DNA of 64,000 nucleotides from Brasenia schreberi (taxonomy: Eukaryota; Streptophyta; Magnoliopsida; Nymphaeales; Cabombaceae): the NCBI GenBank assembly GCA_036023115.1, contig JAYKKT010000049.1:248001-312000 (forward strand), given 5' to 3'. The notes beneath the pieces were generated by a model. That model was not told where the DNA came from, made no database searches, and saw only the letters and a list, made by a program, of their open reading frames with translations. The position numbers were made by a program, and so were the translations under genes. This document shows, piece by piece, positions 47,365 to 59,219 of the stretch (position 1 is the stretch's first letter; each line of letters begins with the position of its first letter).

Positions 47365-47560
47365 CAGATCACGTTCAAAGCTTATCCAACTCAGATGCAA
47401 TCAAAAGGAGGATCATGCTTATCAAGTACAGGTAACGTTCAAGGCTTATCCAACTTAGATGAAATCAAAAGGAGGATCATGCTTATCAAGTACAGATCAC
47501 GGTCAAGCTCATCCAACTCAGATGAGATCAGGTGGAAGATCGAGCTTATCAGAACAGGAA
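47365..47560 (+). repeat. Three 64-bp tandem repeats in solo LTR D
   Basis: Units begin at 47365, 47429 and 47493 (cagatcacgttca-like), each with gaggatcatgcttatcaag in the first two; the third is more diverged. They lie just upstream of the TATA box, where LTR enhancers often sit. Confidence 0.85.
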
Positions 47561-47607
47561 CAGAATCAGGCTTATCCAAACCCATAGTAGATAGGCATCC
47601 GTGAGCC

Positions 47608-47615
47608 TATAAAAA
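47608..47615 (+). promoter_or_regulatory. TATA box of solo LTR D
   Basis: TATAAAAA preceded by gagcc, about 50 bp after the tandem repeats. Confidence 0.6.
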
Positions 47616-48971
47616 GGCCCTCCCAGGTGTTGCAGGAACCATCAAACATCCACTGCAAAACACCAATCCGTGAACAGTAGAAAACGCAGGAAAGAGAGAG
47701 AGAGAGAAAGAGAAGAAAGGAGGATGAGAAGAAAAACAGGTTCGCCCTGCTCCGTCGTTCGACGTCTGCTCATGGAGGTTTCTCGATCACGTTAGAAGTT
47801 CCACATCATCTTCCTCTTCGATTCCACAGGTTTGAATCAATCGTTGTATGGATATGATCAATGAAAAACTCAAAACCTGAAGGTTTTGCAGAAAATTTGC
47901 ATAAAGACTGAACTAAGGATCGTGTTCATGATCGATACAAAACATGAATATTTATCCTTTAATCTTCATGAATAGGATAAAAACAATACACCTTTATGAT
48001 TTACATGAATTTTAGGATTGGTTACAGGTTGAAGATAGTTCCAAACAATCAAGGGAACACTTTGAATTTTTCTGCAATTTTAAACTTCTGAAATCGTACG
48101 ATCGCACACACCTAAACACGGATTTGTTTTGAACGAATGGATGATCCAATCAAGTCAATTTTTGGCACGTTTGATTTAGGCATATCACTGATTACCGGAT
48201 AAAATTTTAAGATTTTATACGATCGTTTACATGGTTAATTAAATCCGTGAACTTTGGCAAAAATCAGATTTTGTTCTGCAAAAACAGAAAGTTTAGAGAC
48301 ATGTGTCTGTTCTTTTATTCATATCTCCGTAAATACTGAATTGAATTACATGAAAATTGATGTTTTGGAAAGGTAACATCCAGAGCTTTTCAACAAAATA
48401 AATTTCACTGAATTTAGATGTTTGAACGCGGAGATATGCCTATTTTTCTGAGTCTTTGAATCACAGACATAAAATTGTTCCGAGTTTCTGAATAGTCATT
48501 GATTTCAGATTTAATTCTCTTGATTTATAGCTTGAAAATAGAAAAAATAAAAATATTTTATGATCCTGCACATGTATGCCTAGCTTCTGTGAAATTTTTA
48601 GAATTTTTACGAATCTAAAAGTATTTTTAAAAAAATCAGAGAACGGGTCTCTAAAACAGAACAGTTTTTGTAATTTGTAAAACCTGAAATTTTCAAAAAT
48701 CGGGAACTTAGTCACGTTTTTTAGAATCGGGTTTTGCTTTTCCAAATTTAACGGATTTCAAATATTTTCCAAGAGTCTAGGCTGACCCTTGAGTGCCGGT
48801 TCAAGAAGACCTACGTCGAAAAGATCTCACTTGTCCACAATCGTCTACGAAAGTCAGAAAACTAAACTTTGTTAGTTTAAGTAAACTAACTGGCACGCAC
48901 GTGCACACGACATAGTTCGAGAGTTTAATTTCAAATCCTAAAAGATTTTGAAATAAAAATTCACGTCTACA

Positions 48972-49687
48972 CTTATACCACGGGACGCTTCAAAAGGGAC
49001 CGTGTGAAACTCCCCTCATTCCCTTACCATTTATCCCAAAAGAAAAAAAGTTTGTCATTATGATCCTAAAGTATGAATAGAATCTATCAATTTGGATCTT
49101 ATTTTTGTTTGACGATTAGCCTTCTATAGTGGAAAATGGAGTTTTGAAATGTTGTTGAGTTTTTCCAACAATAAAAACCTCTACTAAGTAATTTTGCATT
49201 AAAACCAAAGTGAAGGGAAATATAGGAGATGAAAGTCCATTCTGATAGAAACAAAAAGAAAGTATTCCTTTCGAAATAATTTTTACAAAAAACTCAAGCA
49301 TCAAGCAAATGAACATGGAGGCCATCCCACTTACGGCAGCCAGCTTTCATGGGAGCTCCCCCAAATAAATCATGTAGATCTCAAACATACATGATTCATC
49401 CTTTGCATTTCACACATCTTATGTACATGTGCATTCATAGATGGCCTTATTTATATATGATTCTTGCATTTGTCAACTACTATCCTAGTTGAGTCATCTT
49501 TTGCTAGAAATCCTCTTCCCCATCGGAAATAGGATAACCCAAGTCGAAGAAATGAATCCCTTAACAAAAAAATGAGAAAGTTCATGAAACCTTCATTCAA
49601 CTCAAATCAATTCTATCATTCAAAAAAATAAAAAAATTTATGTGTGTTATTCTTTAACATTATTGATTAATGACAAAGTGGAGCATA
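48972..49687 (+). other. Internal region of element C, right part
   Basis: AT-rich and non-coding. The end, gacaaagtggagca at about 49672-49685, is a plausible polypurine tract next to the 3' LTR. Confidence 0.5.
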
Positions 49688-51160
49688 TGTAAACACCCAA
49701 AAATTTCTCAAAAAGATTTGATCTTTTTAGAATTTTTATTTTTTCCAAGAAAAATTGCACTATTAGGTCTTTTAAGATTTTTCAAATAAAGATACCTTAA
49801 ACGAACACATTTCCTCTCCAAAATTTTGTAGGAGATTCAACATAAAGGTACTCTGCACCCCTCTAAAGAAGATTCAATTTTGACAGAATGACCAAAAAAT
49901 GACTCCTTAAGGCCAAATTGGCAAAATTTTGCTATTTCAAAAGATTACCTTCAAAGAAAAAATGGTTTCAAACAATTTTTCAAAGAAACAAATGAAAATG
50001 AGATATTGGGAACCAAACCTACAAAATGTTTGCAAAATGAAAAATTCATAAATTTATAAAATTTATAAAATCTCTAAAATAAAACCAAACAAATCCAAAT
50101 TAAGATCTTAAAAACTCGTCAGATCGAGGATAGTCCTACACCAGAACCCTACACTAATCAAAGAGTTAAAGCGGTCCAAGATCCTACACCCAAGGGTCAA
50201 AGAGGTTCGAGACCCTACACCTATCAAAAGGGTTAAAGCGATCTGACACCCTATACCCATGAAAGGGTTAAAGTAGTTGAAACAATAAATGACTAATCAC
50301 AAAGCGAAAGCAGGTCACCCATGTAAACAAACAATGGGGATGAGACTTAATTGTAATCTAAAAGAATATTTATAAATTTTCTTAAAACTCAATGTTTTCA
50401 AATATATCTTAAAGAAATAGTTTTAAATAAAACATTTGAAACCATAAATCTTACTTGAAAAGCAGAATTCCTAAAGGTTAAGATGAAAGAAGGAGAGTCC
50501 GAAAGAAATAGAGGTCCTCCAACAAATATATCAAATCAAATCAAATCAAATTGGGCGACACATGCAGCTAGCCCAATTCAAATCAAGCCCAAATTAATCA
50601 AATTCAAATCAAACTTTGAAACTCGGTCCACAACTTACTTACACACCAACCAACACACCATAAAATTTTCAATAATTTTAGGTGTGACAAAGGTCGTAAA
50701 TAAAATCAGAGAAAACTGAATAAAAACTGAGACGAACCTAAATGCATTACACATCCTGCAATAGAGCTTCGATAAAACTTCCTTAACTCTGTCTAAAGAG
50801 ATTGAAAAATTCTAAAAATAGTTTCATTGGAAAGATTATTTTCATAGCTTTCTAACTTACTAATTTAATAAAATTACAAGGTTTATGTGCATATATACAC
50901 ACATTTTTCTAAGCATCTATATTTCTATCAGAGAGTCTATCCTTAGTTCCAAGACTGGGAACTTTATGGATTTAATTATGTTCATTCTATGAACCAAAAA
51001 CCAAAACAAAAGTACAACAACAACTAAGCCTTTTCCCATACTAGACGGGGTCGACTACATGGATTCTTTGTTTCCACAGATCCCTATCATGTGCCATGTT
51101 AGCAGTTAACTCCCAATAAGCTAGATCATTCTTTATTGTTTCTTTCCAACACTTTTGTGG

Positions 51161-52647
51161 TCATCCTCTACCTCTTTTAATACTTTCCAAATTTAGTTTT
51201 TCTAACCTCCTTACAGGTTCTTCTTTTGATCTTCTTTCTATATGTCCAAACCATCTTAAATAATGTTCTCTCATTTTATCCTCTATTGGTGCCACTCCTA
51301 ATTTGTTTCTAATAACCTCATTATGTATACGGTCTTTTCTTGTATGACCACTCATCCATCTCAACATCTTCATTTCTGTCACAGATATCTTTTGTACATG
51401 TTGATGATTAACTGCCCAACACTCAGAACCATAAAACATGGCAGGCCCAATTGCTGCTCTATAATATTTACCTTTTAACTTTAATGGTATCTTCTTATCA
51501 CAAAGAATACCAGATGCTCCTCTCCATTTTAACCAACCAGCATTAATTCTATGTGTAACATCTCCATCAATTCTTCCATCACTTTGAAAAATTGACCCTA
51601 GGTATTTAAAACTTTTCTTTTGAGGAATGCAATGTGTGCCAATTTTAATTTCCATGTCCTCTGAAGTAACTAAATGATCAAACTTGCATTCTATATATTC
51701 TGTCTTTGTTCTACTAAGTCGGAGGCCTTTGCTTTCTAATGTTTCTCTCCATAGTTCCAATTTTCTATTAACTTTTTCCTTAGACTCCTCCACTAATACA
51801 ATGTCATCTGCAAATAACATACACCAAGGTACTTCATCTTGAATATGTTTTGTTAACTCATCCATCACCATTATAAATAAGTATGGACTTAAAGTTGATC
51901 CTTGATGTAACCCAATATTAACTTCAAAGAAGTCTGTCATTCCTTCATGAGTCCTCACACATGTTTTTGCACCATCATACATGTCTCTTATAAGGTTAAT
52001 ATATGTCAATGGGATACCTATTTTTCCAAAGTTCTCCAAAGAACCTCCCTCTGTACCCTATCATAAGCTTTTTCTAGATCAATAAATATCATGTGAAGGT
52101 CTTTCTTTTTTGCTCTAAAATGTTCCATAAGACGTCTCAAAAGGTGAATCTCTTCAATAGTAGATCTGCCTGGCATGAATCCAAATTGGTTCTCTATTGT
52201 ATTTGATACTTGTCTTAACCTACGTTTGATAATTCTTTTCCATAATTTCATAGTATGACTCATTAACTTGATACCTCGATAATTCACACAATTTTGAATG
52301 TCTCCCTTGTTCTTATATACGGGTATAAGTGTATTTGCTCTCCATTCCTCGGGCATCTTTTTGTTTTTCCATATTTCATTAAATAGTCTTGTGAGCCAAG
52401 TGATTCCTATTTCTCCTAGTATTTTCCAAACTTCTATAGGAATATTATCTGGTCCTACCGATTTACCACTCTTCATATGTTTAAGAGCCTCTTTGACTTC
52501 ATTCTTTTGAATACGTCGGTAGAAATTGTGGTTTATATACTTTTCTGACTTGGCTAAATTTCCTAAACTAATACTAACATCTTTATTTTCATTAAAAATA
52601 TTATAAAAATAGTTTTTCCATCTATTTCTTATATCATCATTTGCCAC
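51161..52647 (-). pseudogene. LINE reverse transcriptase (frameshifted)
   Basis: The N-terminal part (52647-52018) has [14 protein letters not shown], then [18 protein letters not shown], then [12 protein letters not shown], then [12 protein letters not shown]. The second open stretch (52039-51161) overlaps it by about 20 bp in another frame. It has GLHQGSTLSPYLF, then the catalytic FADDIVLV, then the thumb (FKYLGSIFQSDG, YGSECWAVN, LRWMSGHTRKDR). One shift near 52030 is the main lesion; the catalytic Asp pair is intact. Confidence 0.93.
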
Positions 52648-52844
52648 TAGAATTTTTTCATCCTCATCTTTTATGCATCTAACATAATTAAGATCTTTAG
52701 TTTTCTTATCTCTAGCCCTAGCTATCCTAAAAATATCTCTTTCACCCTCTTTTGAGTTGATTTTTTTATATAAGTCCTCCCAAATCTTAGCTTTTGTTTC
52801 ACTAACGGCCTTTTTTGCTTCCTTCTTTGCTTTCTTATAAGCTT

Positions 52845-53970
52845 CTAAAGTTTAACTAGTTTTCTTAGCATAATGTAATTTGTAACATGCCCTCTTTGCC
52901 TTATTTTATTTTGTACTACTTCACTCCACCACCAAGCTTCTTTTTGTGCCGGTACACCTCCCTTAGATACCCCTAACACATCTTTCTCCATTTTCCTAAT
53001 ATGTATAGCCATATTGTTCCACATATCACAGGGTGTGCCAACATAATTCCAAACATCTCCTTGAAGGACTTTTTGTTTAAATATATCTTCTTTCTCGCTT
53101 TTGAGGTTCCACCATTTAGTCCGAATAGCTCGATGCACTCTTTTCTTCTTTGTCCATTTTTTTATTTGTAAATCCATAACTAAAAGTCGATGTTGGGTGG
53201 TTAAGCTTTCTCCTGGAATTACCTTACAATCTTTACAACACGCTCTATCTTTTTTTCTACAAATAAAGTAATCAATTTGTGTTTGTGATAAGCCACTCTT
53301 ATAAGTAATTAAATGTTCATCTTGTTTTTTGAAGATTGTATTGACTATAAAGAGATCAAATGACATAGGAAAATTTAAAATCTCCCTACCTTCCTCGTTT
53401 ATATCCCCAAAACCAAAGTTTCCATGAATCTCTTGATATCCTAATGCCTCTTTACCGACATATCCATTTAAATCTCCTCCTAAACAAATCATCTCCCTTT
53501 GTGGAATCTTTTGAAACACCTTATCTAACTCTTCCCAAAAAACTGTCTTTATACTATCTTCTAGTCCTACTTGGGGTGCGTAAGCACAAAGTATATTCAA
53601 AACCTCTGCTCCTAACACTAATTTCAACGTCATGATTCGGTCACCATATCGTTGTATGTCTACTACACTCCTTTAAATCTTTATTTATGATAATACCAAC
53701 TCCGTTTCGCGCCTTTTCTTTACCTGAGTACCATAATTTAAAACCTATATCCTCTATCTCCTTTGCTTTTTCTCCAACCCATTTTGTCTCTTGTAAACAT
53801 AGAATATGAATCTTTCTCCGAATCATAGTATCTACCACCTCCATTAGCTTACCCGATAATGTTCCGATATTCCAAGAACCAATACGAATCTTATTATCTA
53901 GGACTAGCTTCCTTACCCCCCGCATCCGTCCATAATCAAAATGCGGAGACCCTCTCTGAAAATTTTTCAC
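52845..53970 (-). pseudogene. LINE AP-type endonuclease (frameshifted)
   Basis: Two open stretches (53970-53641 and 53633-52845) together cover the endonuclease and linker. Motifs in order: IGSWNIGTLSGK (metal-binding Asn), CLQETKW (catalytic Glu), CAYAPQVG, GGDLNGYVG (Asp and Asn), and TQHRLLVMD (His). These are the residues of APE-type nickases that cut the target for reverse transcription. A shift at about 53640 splits the domain; a second break near 52850 separates it from the RT. Confidence 0.9.
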
Positions 53971-55044
53971 TACATTCGGGCGGCAATGTAGCGGGACTAA
54001 CTTCTTTACTCACACCCGTCCATGATGTGGGAACCCTCTCTGCAATTGATTCACTACATTCGGGCCAAAATATAGTGGCCCTTGCTTACTTCTTACTGCA
54101 TTCGGGCTCTACAGCACGTCGCTAGGCGAGGAAGCTTCCAATAAATTTCATTTGGGCCTAGCCTATGTGAATTTTTTGGGATCTTTAGAATCTCACAAAA
54201 TACAAAAAAGTATAAACATTTGTTGCTGGAAACAAAACTGGTTCTATTTTTCAAAACTGAAATTGAATTTGGCCAAGGGAATGACCAAAGAGTTTTGGAA
54301 AATCCGTTTCAATTAAAAATTTGTTTCAAAAAGACACTAGATCACAAATTACTTTCCTAAGCATCTAGGTGACCCTTGAGTATCGGTTCAAGAAGGCCTA
54401 CGATGATAAGATCCCACTTGTCCACAATCGCTAAAAGAAATCAGAAATCATCTTTTCAAGTTTGAGAAAACTTGAAGGCATGCTCACGCTTTGTTTTTTA
54501 AATTTGATTTCAAGTCAATCCATAGACTTGGAACTTATTTACATCAACACCTTGCACATTCGACTTTCAACCAAACAAATATCAAGGGCAAAGGGGGATG
54601 TCCACTAGTAGAAGACGAAAGGTTTAATAGTAGTAAGGAACGCCAGCAAACGGCCTATATTTGTAATAGACGATGAATAAACAAGAAATCCTATAAAATA
54701 TCCTTGATCAATTAGAAGCATATCGATCTAAACAACCACTAATCTTGAGGCCCGAAGATCACTTAAAAGCATCTTCTACCGACTGACAGTATATCGATCC
54801 GAAGGAGAACCATTCCTTTAGGAAACCCAAAATACGCTTGAGGGACAACTAAAGAAACTTGCTGAACCACCCAAAGGAGGAGTGTTCAACCCTATGGTGA
54901 AGCAAGATTCACTGAATTCATGCCTCAGGATCTATTGATGGAAGTGAACCTCGAAAGAACTAAAAAGTTGAGGTCGACTAAAATCAAAACTCTGCTTCAT
55001 CCATATGATAATACAAAGATTGCTTTATATGATAATACTATTAG

Positions 55045-56090
55045 ATGTTAGGGTTATCCCTAAAACTCATAGAGTTTAGATTACCGTTGAAGGAAGGACA
55101 CCTACCATATAAGCAACCTACAAAGAGGTTTAATCCAAACGTGCTATCAGCTATAAAAGCCAAACTGAAAAGATTGCTATCAACAAAAGTCATTCGACCG
55201 GCCAAGTATGTAAGATGGCTCTCTAACGCAATACCAGTACGAAAGAATGGAAAATTGAGGATTTGCATAGACCTATGCAACCTCAATATCATCACCGTGA
55301 AGGTTGAATACATAATGCAATTGCTGATATATTGATAGATACAGTGTCGATACATGAGATGCTATTATTCATTGATGTAGCATCATGATACAGCCAAATC
55401 GTTGTTAATGAACCTGACATCCTAAAAATTGCATTCAGGTGTCCAGGAGCCACCGCTATTTTCGAATAGATGATAATACCATTCGAACTCAAGAATCAAC
55501 CTACTAATGTGCCATAAATTACACTCTTGATCTGATTGACAAAAACATGATGTTATATATTGATGATGTGATGGTGAAATCCATTGACCTCAAGCAACCC
55601 CATTTCGGCCTAGTGCAAGCTTTCAAAAGAATGTGCGCTTACTAATTACTGAAGATGAATCCATGAAGTGTACATTCATTCAGTCTTGATAATAGGGCAT
55701 TTCTTTGGGTTATTAGTTCGTAACAAGGCATAAAGACTAAAGCCATGGCAATCATGGAAGCGAGGCTGCCAGACAACAAACACAAGTTAAGAAGCCTACT
55801 TAGGCAGATTAACTTCCTCATTGTTCGTAGCTAATTCAGTTAGAAAATGAAATCTTTCTCACCATTACTGAAACTCGAAGATACTGTGAAACTTGTTTGG
55901 GATAGAAGAACATAGAGCATTTGACAAAATCAAGCAATGGTTAGCGAATCCACCTGTCCTAATTCTACTAGCACTTGGCAAGCCTTTGAATTATATATTT
56001 TGGATACCAACAAGTCAATTGGATGTCCGCCTGTGCAGGACTGTCGACAATGGAAAAGAAAGAGGTATATTTTATTTGAGTTGATTTCTT
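55045..56090 (+). pseudogene. gypsy reverse transcriptase / RNase H remnant
   Basis: The open stretch 55045-55335 carries IEFRLPLKEGHLPYKQPTKR, then VRWLSNAIPVRKNGKLRICI, the gypsy RT fingers and first palm blocks. The catalytic Y-I-D-D-V lies near 55556-55570 in another frame. IEEHRAFDKIKQWLANPPVL at 55900-55960 is the connection just before RNase H. Stops and shifts separate all pieces. Confidence 0.88.
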
Positions 56091-56100
56091 AATAAAACGG

Positions 56101-58199
56101 AGTTTCAAAATGTCCATGTAATAGAACTTATGCTTGTCTTTATTTTTATGCCACGTCAGCATGTCCATGTAACACATATGCTAGATAACCCAATACTTAA
56201 CTAAATCGATGCAATGCTAACCTAAGGTTTCAAAAGTGTTGCATAAATCCCTTAAAACTGTTGTAAATGTTACAACCTTATATGATGATTATCAAACAAA
56301 AAAGTGGGTATCCTTTGTGAAACTAATGCAAAATGTCACAAAAATGATGAACAAAATTAGATATTAGTTACAGGACTGAACAAGGAACCATAAATGACTA
56401 AAAAGTTAAAGAGTTTTTGATGCTTGCTAAGTCGAATGCTAGTACTTTGTTTTCCCTTTCAACCAATCATTACAGGTTTGGAAGATCTAGAAAGGAAGTG
56501 TAACTACATCCTTTTCATTTTAAGAATGGGGTAGTATGTGTATCAATATGGAGGTTATTCTCTATATATTGTAAAGCTTGGTTGTGTATACAAATTTTAG
56601 GTTTTGTGGAACCCTCTACTTGTATTCAGACTTCTAATTATTTGAAAGTGAATCAAAACTAAGTTTCGGAGCACTCACATCTTATTCATTCTCCTTTTTA
56701 CATTGTGGGTCCTATTCAAGTTCTTTTCACAATCACCTTCCTGTGCAATAAATTGCCCTGTTAATAAAAGGAGAAATATCATGCACGCTTGAATTGAAAT
56801 GTGAGCATGAAAGGAGTTCTTATTCCCATTGGTTTTTTGTCCTAATTGGATTGGGACGGGTTCTAAAACGGATATGGTCTTTAAATTAGATTTGGTATTC
56901 TAATTGGGACAATGACCTAAAGTGGGTACAGATCCTAAATGAAGTATGGGACTAAATACAGATATGGATCCTAAATAGTATGGATCTAAAATGGATATGG
57001 ATCTCTAAATGGGAATTTAGATTTTGAGACGGGTATGAACTCTATAATGAGTCGATATGGGGTCTATGTATGTTAGGCATGGATGATTCTATTTGGATGA
57101 CCCTAAGATGCAAACAAATATATTATGATATGCTGAAATTTCAAGAACAGGCCTAAGTGTAGAAGTTATATTTGAGATGCAGAAATTATTTCTAAGCATG
57201 TTGTAATTAACCTAAGATGCAAAATATATTAAGTGGTGGAATATATACGTTATGATGAATGTTGAAGTGTTTATGTGTCATGCAAAATTAATACTAGTGA
57301 TGCAGAAGTTTGGAAAGTATGGGGAATCGATGTAACTAATTTTATGGGATGCATGCAAATGGTAGCACAAGGAAGTATTGTATCCTAGTTAAGATGTAAG
57401 ATTTAATCTAAGATGCAATGGTTTAAAAGAAATATGGAACAAGAATTCACTAGGATGATACAAGAATTTAAATTAAGGCTATGTAAGAATTTTTATGCCC
57501 AACTAGGATGAAATGATTCCAAAAAAGTCAATATGCCTAAGGATGAATTTGACTAAGTGAGATCAAGGTACGATATGTAGGTTGAGATGAGGTTAGTCAA
57601 GGTACAATTTGTAGGTTGAGATGAGGTTATTAATGCCCTAATGCTGTAGCTAGGATGTAAGAATCATAAAATCAGATTTGTAATTATAGCTAACAAGTTA
57701 AAGATGCAAAGATGAGGATGTGATGAGGCGATGGCCCTAAAACCAAAAGTTCATATTGTAAAAGAGGTTTCTAATGAGTTTGTGGTTCTCTAAGGGAACT
57801 AATAACAAACGGTGGGTATCTAGTTAAACTAAAATAGAAAATAGCAAGGATGATTGAATTAAAGACTAAGGTAAAGAAGAAGATATATCAAGATAAAGGA
57901 GAGATGGATATTTATGTGGTCTTAGGCCAAAGGTGTAGTGGATTGGTATCAACTATGCAAGACCAGTGTTGGGTATGTAAGAAATCAGCCGATGCTTTGA
58001 TGATTTAAGAGAGCGATGGATGCAATTGGTGAGTGTAATGATGGGTCAATGATGACTTAAATGCACTTATGATAACTATTATGATCTAATAATGATAACT
58101 ATGATGATCTAATTATGATAACTTTGATGATTGAAATGCAATGATGAAAGAAACAAGGAAGACAAGAGAAATAAATGTGGGATCCTTGGAACGACTATT
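56101..58199. other. Unresolved AT-rich tract
   Basis: No protein domain is recognised. About 56840-57060 has degenerate repeats of a ggatatggatcctaaa-type word. About 57090-57720 is rich in taagatgcaa and gatgcaga words. It lies where the internal region of the minus-strand LTR at 58200-59758 would be expected, but that cannot be shown. Confidence 0.4.
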
Positions 58200-59188
58200 G
58201 GAAAAAAAGTTGGTCGGCCATCTCTTAGAAGCAACTGACCCTTCTTTTGATTGGCTTTTCACGTTTGAGCATACTTGGGTTTGGGAGGCTCTCTCTCGAT
58301 GATGGACCTCTCTTGATTAACACATCCTCACTATAAGAAAGGAAGTATAAAGAAAGAGAGAAGAAGAAGGAGACACCCCTTTGTTGAATCTTATTGAAGC
58401 GCTTGGGCAATGGAGAAATATATACAATAGGAGGCTAAGGGGATCCAGCCCCTTAGAGATAAGACAAAACTAGATTTTGATCTCTTTAAAATCTCTAACA
58501 AATAAAAAAAAGTACTTTAAAGCTTTAAAATACATTTCCCTTTGATTTCAGAACCATATGTGGCTAAGTGGCTTCCTTTTTTACTTGATGGCATGGTTGG
58601 CTTGGTTGACTCTCACGTGGCTTGGAGGTTCTTTGGATGGCTCACTTCGGGTTAGAGGCTTGACATGGCTTGGATAGCTTCTCAAGGTGGTTCAATTGCA
58701 ATTCAAGTGCTTGTCTTATCTTAAAACCTTGATGAAGCCTAATAATTGTTGGCCTTAAACTATCAAAGTGAAATGACCCACTGTGACTTGAAATGGAGTT
58801 GAATCTAATGAGGTGAGGTAAGCCCTGGCTAAGGTAGGCTTGGTTTGGTTCCAAATTAAATTTTTAATATATTACTTAACAAGGAAATTGACTTAAAATA
58901 AATTTTAAAACCATAACACAAGTCAACTAGAACAAATGTGAGTTCAGTGAGCTTTGGTAACCTAAGATAGGTTCAATGAGATTTAAGCTTAGTTGTGTCA
59001 AGACTTGAGTCTTATACATAAATGTACAATAAGCTTTTTTAATGTAGAGCTTTTTGGCAAAATGGTAGTGATAAGAACAAAAGGGGAGCATAACAAGTGT
59101 TTTCCATAAATTTTAACTTTTCTCAAACATTTATATATTCAATAATGTTCACAATATAAAGCCTTTATGAAAAAGAAGCCCCTTATAC

Positions 59189-59219
<31 letters not shown>

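Larger units (their letters stand above)
45418..48971 (+). mobile_element. Solo LTR D (3.55 kb) inside element C
   Basis: Flanked by perfect duplications CTTAT (45413-45417 and 48972-48976). It starts TACAAACACCC (first G changed to A) and ends CGTCTACA. Its final 200 bp resemble the end of LTR C (shared words such as gtctaggctgac and gatcccacttgtccacaatcg, with changes), so it is a diverged relative. A TATA box lies at 47608. No coding domain was found; short open frames within are chance. Confidence 0.85.
51014..54137 (-). mobile_element. RTE-clade LINE, copy 3 (near full length)
   Basis: A minus-strand non-LTR retrotransposon of about 3.1 kb with a 5' leader (54137-53950), AP endonuclease, linker and reverse transcriptase. 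Its 3' end is a short (TTG)n tail. The leader contains two units of gcccgaatgtagtgaa followed by cagagaggg. It sits in the 3' LTR of element C, interrupting sequence that is continuous in the 5' LTR. Only a few frameshifts separate its open frames, so it is the youngest TE body here, yet it is not intact. Confidence 0.92.
40178..54549 (+). mobile_element. LTR retrotransposon C (non-autonomous, long LTRs)
   Basis: It has two LTRs in direct orientation starting TGTAAACACCC and ending CATCAACA: 40178-42759 and 49688-54549. The flanks are CGTTG and CCTTG, a 5-bp target duplication with one change. Removing it rejoins gypsy relic B. The internal region (42760-49687) has a primer-site-like start but no recognisable gag, protease, RT or integrase. 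It also holds solo LTR D, and the 3' LTR holds LINE copy 3. The lack of pol suggests a large non-autonomous derivative mobilised by a relative. Confidence 0.88.
49688..54549 (+). repeat. 3' LTR of element C, interrupted by LINE copy 3
   Basis: It starts TGTAAACACCC, aligns with the 5' LTR at both ends, and resumes at about 54138 after the LINE. About 1.3 kb in the middle of the 5' LTR, with the promoter, is absent; the join lies near 50612. An extra part at 49990-50460 has four degenerate ~48-bp units containing accctacacc and gggttaaag. Confidence 0.85.
40020..56100 (+). mobile_element. Ty3/gypsy relic B, split by LTR element C
   Basis: Left part 40020-40177 aligns with the protease end of relic A (YDID block). 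The right part 54550-56100 continues with the spacer shared with relic A, then reverse transcriptase and the start of RNase H. The reading resumes across the insertion: HGEVTFYP-like residues at the left edge, and IRLSTKQI-like residues at the right. The element begins abruptly at about 40020 and has no LTRs that I can see. Confidence 0.82.
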
